Origin: Sphingobacteriales bacterium
GTDB taxonomy: Bacteria; Bacteroidota; Bacteroidia; Chitinophagales; Chitinophagaceae
Direction: 5' to 3'
Assembly (NCBI GenBank): GCA_016235125.1
Contig: JACRLZ010000001.1
Coordinates: 112,645-176,644, forward strand
Length of the DNA stretch: 64,000 bases
In this document: positions 55,357 to 64,000 of the stretch, one piece after another
Position numbering within the stretch: the stretch's first letter is position 1
How the letters are laid out: every line of letters starts with the position of its first letter
Program-made: the position numbers and the translations under genes
Notes under the pieces: model-generated
What the model was told of the DNA's origin: nothing
What the model saw: only the letters and a program-made list of their open reading frames with translations
Database searches by the model: none

Positions 55357-56823
55357 TTATTTATCCAACAGTTCAAAAAATTCTCTTACTACCTCCTTAT
55401 CATCAAAGTGATTTCTTACTCCTTTTATCTCCTGGTACTTCTCATGCCCTTTTCCTGCAATCAGTATTATATCTTCCGCCTTTGCCATATTGATCGCAGT
55501 CTTTATCGCTTCCTTTCTGTCCACTATTGAGATATACTTTCTTCTATACGCCACAGCCAAGCCTTCTTCCATATCTTTTATTATCTGCACCGGGTCTTCA
55601 CTTCTTGGATTATCGCTGGTGAAAATTGCTTTGTCACTATGCTCACAGGCCACCTCCGCCATCACCGGTCGTTTTTTCTTGTCCCTGTCGCCTCCGCAAC
55701 CCACCACAGTTATCACCTGTTCAAATCCCTTCTTCAGTTTCTTTATTGTCGCAAGCACATTCAGTAATGCGTCAGGTGTATGAGCATAATCCACAATTGC
55801 AATCAGTTTTTCTTTCGGCGACAGCATGTAATCAAATCTGCCTTCAGCACCTGTCAACTCACTTAATGCCGTCAGTACATTTTGTTTTTCTTCTCCCATA
55901 CAAAGAGCTGCAGCAAAAACCGCCAACAGATTATATGCATTGAACTCACCTATCAATCTGAAATGCACTTCTACATCATTCACCATCATCTGCAAACCGC
56001 TTAAGCTGTTGTCAAGGATCTTTCCCTTGAAATCGGCCACCGTTTTCAGGCTGTAGAAATACTTTCCTGCATTTGTATTCTGCAGCATCACTGCGCCCCT
56101 TTTATCATCTGCATTGCTGATTGCAAAAGCGGATGATGATAATGAATCAAAGAAGGCTTTCTTCACCCTGATGTATTCATCAAACGTCTGATGATAATCC
56201 AAATGATCATGAGTGATGTTGCTGAAAATCCCTCCTGCATACTGCAAACCTGCCACCCTGTGCTGGTGTATAGCATGTGAACTCGTTTCCATGAACACAT
56301 GTGTACATCCTTCGTCCACCATCTGCTTCAGTGAAGCGTTCAGGCTGACTGCATCCGGTGTGGTATGGGTGGCTGCTGCAACTTTTTTACCGATCCTGTT
56401 CTCTACAGTGCTCAGCAATCCGCATGTATATCCCAATCTTGTAAAGAGCTTATATAATAATGTCGCAATCGTTGTTTTGCCATTTGTTCCAGTTACACCT
56501 ACCAGTTTTATTTTTTCGGATGGTCTTCCAAAAAAATTATGTGCTATATAACCGGCAGCTTCAGCGCTGTTCTCTGTTTGCACATAAGTGAGTCGTGAGT
56601 CCGGAGTCATGAGTCCGGAGTCTTCATACACAATCGCTATTGCCCCATTTTCAATTGCTTTTTCAATGAACTGATGGCCATCTGCTGCCGTACCTTTCAC
56701 TGCTATAAATAAAGAGCCTTGTTTTACCTTTCTCGAATCTATCTGGATGTCATTTACTTCAACCGATGTACTACCTGCTACCGACCTGATTGCGACTTTA
56801 TATAGTACATCTTGCAATAACAC
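55357..56823 (-). CDS. murE: UDP-MurNAc-tripeptide synthetase MurE
   Basis: Adds the third residue to the murein peptide. The 488 residues contain the ATP loop VTGTNGKTTIATLLY and the DNPRSEDP motif that marks meso-diaminopimelate-specific enzymes. GTG 56823 is the start. Residues about 67-79 (GLMTPDSRLTYVQ) are encoded by an AGTCNNN heptamer array, an apparent insert between strands of the N-terminal domain. A second heptamer array lies directly upstream of the start codon. Confidence 0.96.
   Translation of the reverse strand: MLLQDVLYKVAIRSVAGSTSVEVNDIQIDSRKVKQGSLFIAVKGTAADGHQFIEKAIENGAIAIVYEDSGLMTPDSRLTYVQTENSAEAAGYIAHNFFGRPSEKIKLVGVTGTNGKTTIATLLYKLFTRLGYTCGLLSTVENRIGKKVAAATHTTPDAVSLNASLKQMVDEGCTHVFMETSSHAIHQHRVAGLQYAGGIFSNITHDHLDYHQTFDEYIRVKKAFFDSLSSSAFAISNADDKRGAVMLQNTNAGKYFYSLKTVADFKGKILDNSLSGLQMMVNDVEVHFRLIGEFNAYNLLAVFAAALCMGEEKQNVLTALSELTGAEGRFDYMLSPKEKLIAIVDYAHTPDALLNVLATIKKLKKGFEQVITVVGCGGDRDKKKRPVMAEVACEHSDKAIFTSDNPRSEDPVQIIKDMEEGLAVAYRRKYISIVDRKEAIKTAINMAKAEDIILIAGKGHEKYQEIKGVRNHFDDKEVVREFFELLDK
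56591..56622. repeat. AGTCNNN heptamer array inside murE
   Basis: AGTC occurs at 56591, 56598, 56605, 56612 and 56619: five units with a 7-base period, as in the two uvrA sites. On the coding strand it reads GACTNNN, the same orientation as uvrA site 1. It is in frame within murE. Confidence 0.9.
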
Positions 56824-56830
56824 GACAACC

Positions 56831-56858
56831 TTTAAACTTTAGACCTTAGACATTAAAC
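56831..56858. repeat. NTTARAC heptamer array upstream of murE
   Basis: Four tandem 7-base units TTTAAAC, TTTAGAC, CTTAGAC, ATTAAAC fill the ftsI-murE spacer (56824-56863), ending 8 bases from the murE start codon. In mRNA it would sit where a ribosome binds. Confidence 0.85.
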
Positions 56859-56863
56859 CTCTG

Positions 56864-58996
56864 TCAACTCAATTCGAGCATTACAGTGATCCCTTTTGCC
56901 AGCAGTGATCCCGGCGCCACTGATTGTGAAATAATTTTTCCTTTTCCCTTCGCTGAAATTTTTACTCCCATATTCTCCAGCAAATACACCGCATCCTTCA
57001 AACCCATGCCTCTTACATTTGGCATTACCCGTTGTCGAATTTCATTTGTTTTCATCACCGGCTTATAGTCTGCTGCATATACATTGGCCCATGTATTCTG
57101 AGCAACTGAATCAGTATATGAAACACTCATTGAATTGAAAACAGTTTTGATATCTTTTGCCATACCTGCGTAGAAATAGGCATTGCTGTCTTTCACAGCT
57201 GCATAGAGTGATGGATTTTTCTTCTCTACATACATGGAATATATCCTGATTGCAATTTCCCTGAACACCGGCGCTGCAAGTAAACCGCCAAAGTGAATAG
57301 GATCATGCGGTCTTGTACGGATAACCACTATACAGGTGTATTGCGGTTTGTCTGCGGGGAAATAACCAACAAATGTTGCCTGATACACAGCATCATCGTA
57401 TTTTATTTTTCCGTCAGAAACATGAGCAGTTCCTGTTTTGCCTGCAATTGCAAAAGGCATTCCTGCAAAAACTTTTCTTGCAGTTCCCTCTGTAACTACC
57501 ATTCTCATGGAAGCTCTGGCATCATTAACCACAGAGGTTTTACAAATTCTTTCATCCAATACTGTTGGTTGAAATTGCTTAATAACAATCCCATCTTTTT
57601 GAATACTGTTAACGAGATATGGTTTTACCATTTTACCATCGTTGGCAATGGTATTATATAATGTAAGTGTATGCAGGGGGCTAACCTGTATCCCGTATCC
57701 AAAACTCATCCATAACAAATTGCCTTCTGAGCTTCCCTTCTGATCAAGTGGCGCCATCATGGGTTTGGGAACATCTGTAAGATCTATCGGCGACCTTACA
57801 TCCAGATGAAAACGATGCAGGTACTCTTTATACTCAGCCGGCTTTTGACCAAATGCTTTTAATGCCAGTTTGCTCATGCCGATATTAGAACTATGAGCAA
57901 AACATCCCTGCACAGTAAGAATAGGCCTGGGCGATCTTTCAGCATCTGTTACTATTTTATTTCCAACTTGTGCTTTTCCTGCACTGCCAATTTCAACTAC
58001 ATCACCAAGAGAGCTTGTACCTTTTTCCAGAACAGAAAGAAGAGTGGCGAGTTTTATGGTTGATCCCGGCTCTGTAGCCCGCAATGCATAATTATCGTCT
58101 TCCCAGTAACTGCCATCCTTTTGCTGACCAAGATTGGCCATTGCTTTGATCTTGCCTGTTTGCGTTTCCATTACTATAGCAGTACCATAGGGACCCTTGC
58201 ACTGAAGCATCATTTTCATCAAAGCAGTTTCAGTAATGTCCTGGATGTTTACATCCAGTGTGGTGAAAATATCTTTTCCGTTTACCGGATCTGTTTCCGA
58301 ACCCTCAACAGGAATGGCAGTGCCACCGGCAATGTAACGGACTAATCTCTGGCCATCATGTCCATTCAGCACAGAGTCATAGCTTCTTTCCAGGCCTACA
58401 TTTTGCTTTTTTGTTTTTCCGTTGCTGGCAATAAATTCTCTGGATAAGCCGATGGTTCTGTTAGCAAGCAATTTGAATGGAGTGAGTCGTTTTGTATTTA
58501 CCTCCACTATCACCCCGCTTTTGTTTCGTCCCAGCCGTGCCAATGGAAACTCACGGAACACTTTGTAATCATCAAAACTCAGTTTCTTTTTTAGCGGATA
58601 ATGTCTTTCATCATTCTTGTATGCAAACAATAATTGCTTTTTATACTCCTGCCAGGTTTTATCGCCAAAATAATTACTCAGGGATATGGCAAATGAATCG
58701 AGGTTTTCATAAAACCTTTTTCCTTTCTTCTCTCTCAAACCATCCGCATTAAAATCCATGTAGATATCAAAAGTGGGAATCGAAGTACTGAGCATTTGCC
58801 CGTCCTCACTGTAAATCGTTCCCCGCTCTGCTGCAAGTGGAATAAACCGCTGATGCAAACTGTCGCTCATACTGCGCCAGTATTTTCCCTGGAACTTTTG
58901 AATGTAGAAGGCTCTGCCAAGTACCAGTAAACTCAGCAGTGTAATGCCAAGAAAGCTGATGTAAACACGCCATAATATGTCCCGTTTTACTTCCAA
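56864..58996 (-). CDS. ftsI: Septal transpeptidase FtsI (PBP) with PASTA domain
   Basis: Class B penicillin-binding protein crosslinking septal murein. The 710 residues have an N-terminal membrane helix (about 12-30), a dimerisation domain, and a transpeptidase domain with SxxK (EPGSTIKLATLL), SxN (SSNIGMSKLAL) and KTG (GKTGTAHVSDG). The C-terminus adds one PASTA domain (MPNVRGMGLKDAVYLLENMG), not found in E. coli FtsI. It starts at TTG 58996, as no in-frame ATG exists upstream before a stop. Neighbours ftsL and murE match the dcw order. Confidence 0.95.
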   Translation of the reverse strand: MEVKRDILWRVYISFLGITLLSLLVLGRAFYIQKFQGKYWRSMSDSLHQRFIPLAAERGTIYSEDGQMLSTSIPTFDIYMDFNADGLREKKGKRFYENLDSFAISLSNYFGDKTWQEYKKQLLFAYKNDERHYPLKKKLSFDDYKVFREFPLARLGRNKSGVIVEVNTKRLTPFKLLANRTIGLSREFIASNGKTKKQNVGLERSYDSVLNGHDGQRLVRYIAGGTAIPVEGSETDPVNGKDIFTTLDVNIQDITETALMKMMLQCKGPYGTAIVMETQTGKIKAMANLGQQKDGSYWEDDNYALRATEPGSTIKLATLLSVLEKGTSSLGDVVEIGSAGKAQVGNKIVTDAERSPRPILTVQGCFAHSSNIGMSKLALKAFGQKPAEYKEYLHRFHLDVRSPIDLTDVPKPMMAPLDQKGSSEGNLLWMSFGYGIQVSPLHTLTLYNTIANDGKMVKPYLVNSIQKDGIVIKQFQPTVLDERICKTSVVNDARASMRMVVTEGTARKVFAGMPFAIAGKTGTAHVSDGKIKYDDAVYQATFVGYFPADKPQYTCIVVIRTRPHDPIHFGGLLAAPVFREIAIRIYSMYVEKKNPSLYAAVKDSNAYFYAGMAKDIKTVFNSMSVSYTDSVAQNTWANVYAADYKPVMKTNEIRQRVMPNVRGMGLKDAVYLLENMGVKISAKGKGKIISQSVAPGSLLAKGITVMLELS

Positions 58997-59087
58997 AGCC
59001 AGTTTTTATCACGCCTCCGGCGTAATTATTTTTAGTTGTTGTTTTTTTTCGTCCAGTCGCCTTTCTTAATTGGTCAGAAAGGATATA

Positions 59088-59453
59088 TCAGTTCTTTCCT
59101 ATACTGTCTTTCAATACAACCGGTGTACCGGTAAGCTCTTTTAGTCCCAAAGGCTCCACTGCCTTTACCAACTCACTCTGTTTGCTGCGAAACATCACAT
59201 CACTTTTGGCGGCCTTATATTCATACTGCAACTCTTTCACCTCTTTGTTGATGCGATTGATATTCCGGATAGCTTTATCGGCATAGTGCCCGTTGTAGAT
59301 ATAGATAACTGCCAGAAGGGTCAAAAAGAAAAAGAAAGGCACCTGCTTTACGATGGAGTGGTAATTCAACCAACGCTTCCATCCCTGCCTGCTTTCAGCA
59401 GCAGGCATGTCTTGAACTTCCTTTTCTTTTTTTATTTCTGTTTGCTCATCCAT
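59088..59453 (-). CDS. ftsL: FtsL-like divisome protein
   Basis: A 121-residue bitopic protein: charged cytoplasmic N-terminus, one membrane helix (about residues 38-54, VPFFFFLTLLAVIYIY), then a periplasmic coiled coil (INRINKEVKELQYEYKAAKSD) and a short C-terminal segment. This topology and the place between rsmH and ftsI identify FtsL; sequence alone is poorly conserved in the family. Confidence 0.85.
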   Translation of the reverse strand: MDEQTEIKKEKEVQDMPAAESRQGWKRWLNYHSIVKQVPFFFFLTLLAVIYIYNGHYADKAIRNINRINKEVKELQYEYKAAKSDVMFRSKQSELVKAVEPLGLKELTGTPVVLKDSIGKN

Positions 59454-59592
59454 CAGAAATCATTTGTTTGCCCGCCTGGCTTATACCAATCGGACAGGGT
59501 TTTTCATTTGCCCAAAGGGCGGGTTAATTTCAAAGGATATAGATTTTCCTTTTTTATACCCTCTATATTTACTGTTATGAACTCTCTGTTAT

Positions 59593-60507
59593 TTAACCCA
59601 TCATCAGCTTTTCTGCCACTCTCAGTTTGGCACTTCCCGATCTTGGGTTTTGTTTCATTTCACTGTCCGAAGGCTGAATGGGCTTTTTAGTAATCACCTT
59701 CATTTCATTTACCGTTTCCTGGTTGATAAAAGGATGCTGATCCGTTTCATCAAATGAACCACGGCGGAAAAAATTTTTCACCAACCTGTCTTCAAGGGAA
59801 TGAAACGTAATGATGGCTGCTCTGCCGCCCGGTTTTAACAAGGATGGAATCTGTTCAAGCATCTCTTTCAATGCACCTAATTCATCGTTCACTTCAATTC
59901 TCAATGCCTGAAAAACCTGGGCGAAGTACTTATTGGGATTTCCTTTCACTATTTCCCGGATAGCATTTTTAAAATCATCGATCGTTCTCAATGAGGTGGT
60001 ATTGCGGATATCAACAATCTTTCTGGCTAATGTTTTGGCATTGGTTACTTCACCATACTGCTCAAACATTTTGTGCAATCGTTGTTCCGGGTAAGTGCTG
60101 ATCACTTCAAAGGCTGTCAGCGTTTGCCGACGATCCATCCGCATATCCATTTCTGCATTGTAGCGGGTGGAAAAACCTCTTTCCGCTTCATCAAACTGAT
60201 GGCTGCTTACTCCGAGGTCGGCCAGAATACCATCTACTGCTGTGATATTTTGCAGGCGAAGAAACCGCTGAACATGTCTGAAGTTTTGCGGGATAAAAAT
60301 TATCCGTTTATCATCAGGCAGATTTTTTTGTGCATCTGCATCCTGGTCAAAGGCAACCAACTTTCCATCAGTTCCTAGTTTTTCCAGGATAGCTTTAGCA
60401 TGTCCGCCTCCCCCGAAAGTGCAGTCCACATAAGTTCCGCCAGGGTGAATGTTCAAACCTTCTATCACTTCATTGAGCAGAACGGGTATGTGATACTGTT
60501 CCTGCAC
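59593..60507 (-). CDS. rsmH: 16S rRNA (cytosine-1402-N4) methyltransferase RsmH
   Basis: Methylates C1402 of 16S rRNA. The 304 residues have HIPVLLNEVIEGL, the SAM loop YVDCTFGGGGHAKAIL, ILADLGVSSHQFDEAERGFS and the C-terminal GGRAAIITFHSLEDRLVK. GTG start, 8 bases after mraZ stop. The 139-base spacer to ftsL holds a CCCGCC..GGGCGGG inverted repeat (about 59474-59522). Confidence 0.96.
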   Translation of the reverse strand: MQEQYHIPVLLNEVIEGLNIHPGGTYVDCTFGGGGHAKAILEKLGTDGKLVAFDQDADAQKNLPDDKRIIFIPQNFRHVQRFLRLQNITAVDGILADLGVSSHQFDEAERGFSTRYNAEMDMRMDRRQTLTAFEVISTYPEQRLHKMFEQYGEVTNAKTLARKIVDIRNTTSLRTIDDFKNAIREIVKGNPNKYFAQVFQALRIEVNDELGALKEMLEQIPSLLKPGGRAAIITFHSLEDRLVKNFFRRGSFDETDQHPFINQETVNEMKVITKKPIQPSDSEMKQNPRSGSAKLRVAEKLMMG

Positions 60508-60515
60508 AATTAATG

Positions 60516-60974
60516 CTATTCGGGTTTACTGCTTCCGAGCACATCTTTACCCATATCACTTAATGCATCCGAAGAAATTGAATCAAAGAACTGTTTGTAC
60601 TTATTACTATCCCAGATTTCCAGTTTATCGCCTGTTGCCATCAGCACAATATCTTTCTGCAACTCTGCATATACCTTTAAACTTGGCGGCAACAGTATGC
60701 GTCCTGCTGTGTCGGGCTCCACATAGGTGGCCCCGTTCAGAAAGGCCCTTCTGAATTCTCTCTGTTTGGGGTCAAACTCATTCAGGCCATTGATTTTTGA
60801 AAAGAGCGGTTCCCATGTTTTCATGGGGTATAATGCCAGGCATTTCTCAAATCCCCTGTTGATAACAAAGCGTACCGACTCTCCTTCCGGCAATTGTTTT
60901 TTGAAACCTGCCGGGAGAAGGAATCGTCCCTTTGTATCCAAAGTAGCCTCGAATTCGCCGAGAAAACCTATCAT
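60516..60974 (-). CDS. mraZ: Transcriptional regulator MraZ
   Basis: DNA-binding protein that controls the dcw operon in many bacteria. The 152 residues contain two AbrB-like half-domains: DTKGRFLLPAGFKKQ near residue 12 and DTAGRILLPPSLKVY near residue 90. ATG 60974 is preferred to an in-frame TTG at 60980. It is the first gene of the cluster; a promoter candidate precedes it at 61011-61043. Repeats of the GTGGG type used by MraZ in other phyla were not clearly found. Confidence 0.96.
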   Translation of the reverse strand: MIGFLGEFEATLDTKGRFLLPAGFKKQLPEGESVRFVINRGFEKCLALYPMKTWEPLFSKINGLNEFDPKQREFRRAFLNGATYVEPDTAGRILLPPSLKVYAELQKDIVLMATGDKLEIWDSNKYKQFFDSISSDALSDMGKDVLGSSKPE

Positions 60975-61010
60975 TATCAAAGGATTGAATCAATTTTTAA
61001 ATAATTGACA

Positions 61011-61043
61011 CAAAATAACACTTTTTCCCACTTAATTACCAAA
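61011..61043 (-). promoter_or_regulatory. Candidate dcw promoter upstream of mraZ
   Basis: On the minus strand TTTG (61043-61040) and TTATTTTG (61018-61011) are separated by 21 bases, close to the TTTG-N19-21-TAnnTTTG arrangement. It lies 37 bases upstream of the mraZ ATG. The single GTGGG at about 61028-61032 lies between the elements. Confidence 0.45.
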
Positions 61044-61244
61044 TTTTTCTATTTTTCTTTTTTCCCCATCCATTTTTTACCTGAAATGCCCTTCTGTAAA
61101 AGGTTTGGATGATTTTTAAAAAATTTGTTTGTGTTTTGCCGTGCATTGACTGTGAATTAGAGTGGAAAAGCTGTGGATTCGGAATAAGTGATTTAAAAAT
61201 AAAGAGCCGTAAAAGAAGACTTACTTCGCCGAAAGCTTTGACAG

Positions 61245-61655
61245 ATGGCTACTTCGGGATATTCAGGCACTCCCCTTTTGCAAAAGCTGGGAATAAAACC
61301 AGGAATGAAAATACTGTTGATAAACCCTCTGACTGATTACTTTGATTTGCTCGAAACAAACATTGAAGCTCAGCTATGCAGGAAAAATGAGACGCCGCAC
61401 TTTGTTCATTTGTTTGTAAAAACAAAGAAAGAATTTGAGAGTGAAATGAAGAAGCTCAAAACTTTCATTAAGAAAAATACTTCACTCATCATTTGGGTAT
61501 CCTGGTATAAAAAGAGTGCTAATATCCCTACTGATGTTTCAGAAGATGTTATCAGGAATTATGCATTGCAAAACGACATGGTTGATGTGAAAGTTTGCGC
61601 AGTAAGTGAAATATGGAGTGGTTTGAAACTGGTAGTGCCTATTAGTAAAAGGTAA
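61245..61655 (+). CDS. DUF3052-like protein
   Basis: A 136-residue cytoplasmic protein that opens with ATSGYSGTPLLQKLGIKPGM, the start typical of DUF3052 proteins, which look like a degenerate methyltransferase-type or Rossmann fold. The rest (LIIWVSWYKKSANIPTDVSE; VKVCAVSEIWSGLKLVVPI) fits the family end. Function unknown. It is divergent from mraZ. Confidence 0.82.
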   Translation: MATSGYSGTPLLQKLGIKPGMKILLINPLTDYFDLLETNIEAQLCRKNETPHFVHLFVKTKKEFESEMKKLKTFIKKNTSLIIWVSWYKKSANIPTDVSEDVIRNYALQNDMVDVKVCAVSEIWSGLKLVVPISKR

Positions 61656-61940
61656 TACTTCATAGTGCTGCTGCAGAAAACCACATTCCGGAAAAAATTA
61701 ATTGAAGTTTCCCTTGCAAAAACTTGCGGGGTTGCGGTAATTCAGTACATTTATTCAGGCTGAACATTTTCACTTCGAACCAGAATATAGTTCAGCAAGA
61801 ATATAGCCGTTTCCGGCAACTTCTGATTAGTGCTTCCACCTTTACGAAGTCCGTAGTTTACCCTTAGTAAAAAAAGCGTAAAACAAAAACGGAACAGGTC
61901 CTTGTTATTATTTGCGCTGATAACCTAAATAAGTTTTGTT

Positions 61941-64000
61941 ATGCAACACACCAAAACAATGTCGTTCAGCAGACAACTGGTAAGACTGTTATTGTTAGTC
62001 CCGGTAATTTTTCTTTTTACCGGAGTCACATATGCACAGAAAGATACTGCTGCGCCAAAAAAGAATGTGCTGACCAATATTTTAAACAGGGTGCTTAATC
62101 CAACCAAGGACACAGTAAAGCCAAAGGAAACCAATCCTAACAAAGAAGTAAGTCCCAGTAACAATCCTAACAGGGTAAGTGATGCAAACAAAGACACTGT
62201 CAGGCCCATAAATCCAAATATCAAAGATGTAAATGTAAATCCGAATGTTTTTAATAACCAGATCGGGATACAGATAAGATATCCGGATACTCTTAAAATT
62301 GGCGCTTACTCTATCGTAGTTGAATCCTATGATAAAGGAGGGGAATGGAGCCAGATTTCCAACAGCTATATTCATCTTAATGGTATTGGCAGGGTAAAAT
62401 TTAACTGTCCTTCTGTTTTTACTGTATCGCCCGGCATATGGAAAAATGCTGTGATGAAGCCCGTTAAGCTGACAGTAGTTGACAAATTATTCCCCAGAGA
62501 AAATGAAATCAGTACAAAGGATGCTGCTTCATTGGGACTGAATACACAACCCGGTGCAGAAGTGGAACTGGAAATGCCACACTACAATAACCGGGCTATT
62601 GATATGTCAAAATATATCACTGACATAAAAGCTACTAAAACTCCCGAAGGCACACGGGTAAGGTTTTATGATCTGTCTGTATCTGTAGTAAAAGCAGGCG
62701 CCACATCGGGGACAGTTACCTCCGGTATTGCCAGGTATCCATCGGAAGTTCCTATACCAACTCCTCCTTTTACACTCAGCCCATCTCCCGGCTTTACACT
62801 TGAAGTAAGCGCTGTTGAATTTTCGCCGGGACTGAATCCTCTGGTTACTGCCAATCTCTTGCTTCCTGTTTCCATTACTCAAAACAGCGCCTGTGCCAGG
62901 GGAAGTCTCGATCTGGGCAGTTTCCGTATTTCTCCTACCTGCGAATTTTATAAAGAACTGCCCGGAGATAACTATGGTGTATTTGGTATTGGAAACACTA
63001 CACTTGCTATTGGAGGCAGAGGCTATGTAGTTGATTTTAGTTCATCACAAACCTACGGCCCTTCCGGAAAACCTTCGTCATGGAAAGGAGTGGTTTTAAT
63101 GCAGGGAGAATCAAGCGGGTCTCCCTCCGGAACAGTTATTTCCAACATCGGTTACATGCAGGCCGATTATACTTTCACAAATGGTATCATTGAAAGCAGC
63201 GGTTTGACGGCCACTTTCCGAAATATTGCTCCTTATAATTATGGCGCAGCACAACCCTATGGCTATGTTATTGATTTCAGTAATGCTATGGTAAATGTTG
63301 CATCAAGCCAGGTATCAGGAGGCTCTATTAATCCCGCAAAAATTATATTGCCAAAAACAGCTGTAAGGCAATCTGACAACACTGAAGTAGTATTAACAGA
63401 CGCTAACCTCACCATCAAGCCTTCCATGGATTTGATCGGATATTCTCTCATTCGTCCTGATGTAAATGTGTATTGGGGTGATTTGATAGCTGCAGGCGGC
63501 GGTGACAGAAAATCATTTGGCGTGGAAAACATGGATAGAATGGCATGGCTTTTCTTTTCAGCACAGCCTTTGCCAATGTTCAATCCAACCACCATAAGCG
63601 GAAAAAAATTCTTTGCTCCTTTTGGTTCAATCAATGCCTCTGTAGTGGAAGCAAACTTTATGCAGGGCGCCACTTTTGGAAATTTTGGAATACTTGTTGT
63701 AAACACCCCAAATATTCCGGCTTCATGGGATCCAGATAATCCAAAAATACCTGCCACCAGCGCCCCGGTATGGTTCAGATTAAGTAAAAAAGATTTTACC
63801 TGGATGAACGTAGTTACTGAAGGGGTTCATTGCAGCATCAAAGGAGATATAATGGAATCACCCGGCCTGGAATTGGGCGACCCTTCAAAACCTTTGTATG
63901 TAGGTATTGATCCCTTCAAAACATTGACGATGCATCCCGATCGTCAAAAAACCACCAAACCTTTCAGCAGTATTTTATTGCAGTGTGTGGAAAGTGCCGT
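61941..64000 (+). CDS. Large exported protein, N-terminal part (runs off window)
   Basis: The frame is open from ATG 61941 to the right edge: 686 residues without a stop. Residues about 12-34 form a signal peptide (VRLLLLVPVIFLFTGVTYA, then Q). Next comes a low-complexity linker rich in N, P, K and D (about 45-95; NPTKDTVKPKETNPNKE), then a beta-rich body without recognised domains, with recurring phrases of the form GRGYVVDFSSSQTYGPSG and GYVIDFSNAMVNV. It could be a type IX cargo, but the C-terminus is not visible. Confidence 0.78.
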   Translation, partial: MQHTKTMSFSRQLVRLLLLVPVIFLFTGVTYAQKDTAAPKKNVLTNILNRVLNPTKDTVKPKETNPNKEVSPSNNPNRVSDANKDTVRPINPNIKDVNVNPNVFNNQIGIQIRYPDTLKIGAYSIVVESYDKGGEWSQISNSYIHLNGIGRVKFNCPSVFTVSPGIWKNAVMKPVKLTVVDKLFPRENEISTKDAASLGLNTQPGAEVELEMPHYNNRAIDMSKYITDIKATKTPEGTRVRFYDLSVSVVKAGATSGTVTSGIARYPSEVPIPTPPFTLSPSPGFTLEVSAVEFSPGLNPLVTANLLLPVSITQNSACARGSLDLGSFRISPTCEFYKELPGDNYGVFGIGNTTLAIGGRGYVVDFSSSQTYGPSGKPSSWKGVVLMQGESSGSPSGTVISNIGYMQADYTFTNGIIESSGLTATFRNIAPYNYGAAQPYGYVIDFSNAMVNVASSQVSGGSINPAKIILPKTAVRQSDNTEVVLTDANLTIKPSMDLIGYSLIRPDVNVYWGDLIAAGGGDRKSFGVENMDRMAWLFFSAQPLPMFNPTTISGKKFFAPFGSINASVVEANFMQGATFGNFGILVVNTPNIPASWDPDNPKIPATSAPVWFRLSKKDFTWMNVVTEGVHCSIKGDIMESPGLELGDPSKPLYVGIDPFKTLTMHPDRQKTTKPFSSILLQCVESA

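Overview
The window looks like a chromosomal segment of a Bacteroidetes bacterium, most likely family Chitinophagaceae. This rests on protein character (an MraY with a large periplasmic insertion, a long-linker FtsZ, a type IX secretion C-terminal sorting domain, a TPR-TM-HTH regulator), on weak or absent Shine-Dalgarno sequences, and on several TAnnTTTG -7 elements, the form used by Bacteroidetes RNA polymerase. MurE carries the DNPR motif of meso-diaminopimelate-adding enzymes, so the peptidoglycan is probably DAP type. I see no rRNA, tRNA, CRISPR array, insertion sequence or prophage.

Layout: 1-759 is the N-terminal part of a secreted adhesin-like protein that runs off the left edge. uvrA (minus) is divergent from an orphan ECF sigma factor (plus), which is followed by a stacked island of inverted repeats. 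Next on the minus strand come a two-gene thiol-disulfide relay, purQ, a membrane protein and a secreted protein. The plus strand then carries kup and two paralogous membrane-anchored hydrolases flanking a TPR lipoprotein. A minus-strand operon (YD-repeat protein, LD-carboxypeptidase, small membrane protein) is divergent from a long plus-strand run: metG, a secreted TPR-CHAT protease, a FadN-like beta-oxidation enzyme, a small unknown protein, DPP IV, a metzincin-like protein and an active/inactive M16 pair.

From 33069 to 39224 (minus) lies a surface-protein locus: an exported protein, a large fibre-like protein, a type IX sorting-domain protein, a small membrane protein and a TPR-TM-HTH regulator. 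An ABC transporter pair, an RhlE-type helicase and a secreted heavy-metal-binding/acetolactate-decarboxylase-like fusion follow. From 44006 to 60974 (minus) is a complete dcw cluster in the order mraZ-rsmH-ftsL-ftsI-murE-mraY-murD-ftsW-murG-murC-ftsQ-ftsA-ftsZ, with a promoter candidate before mraZ and a clear terminator after ftsZ. murF and ddl are absent from it. A DUF3052-like gene and the start of a large secreted protein close the window.

The most unusual signal is a set of short structured repeats found between genes and inside essential genes. Heptanucleotide-period arrays (AGTCNNN, NTTARAC, AGCTNNG) occur in uvrA twice, in murE, just before murE and after the purQ promoter. GC-rich palindromes occur in metG and uvrA. 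Where they fall in coding sequence they preserve the frame and appear as extra peptide loops, so conserved enzymes here carry what look like translated repeat insertions.
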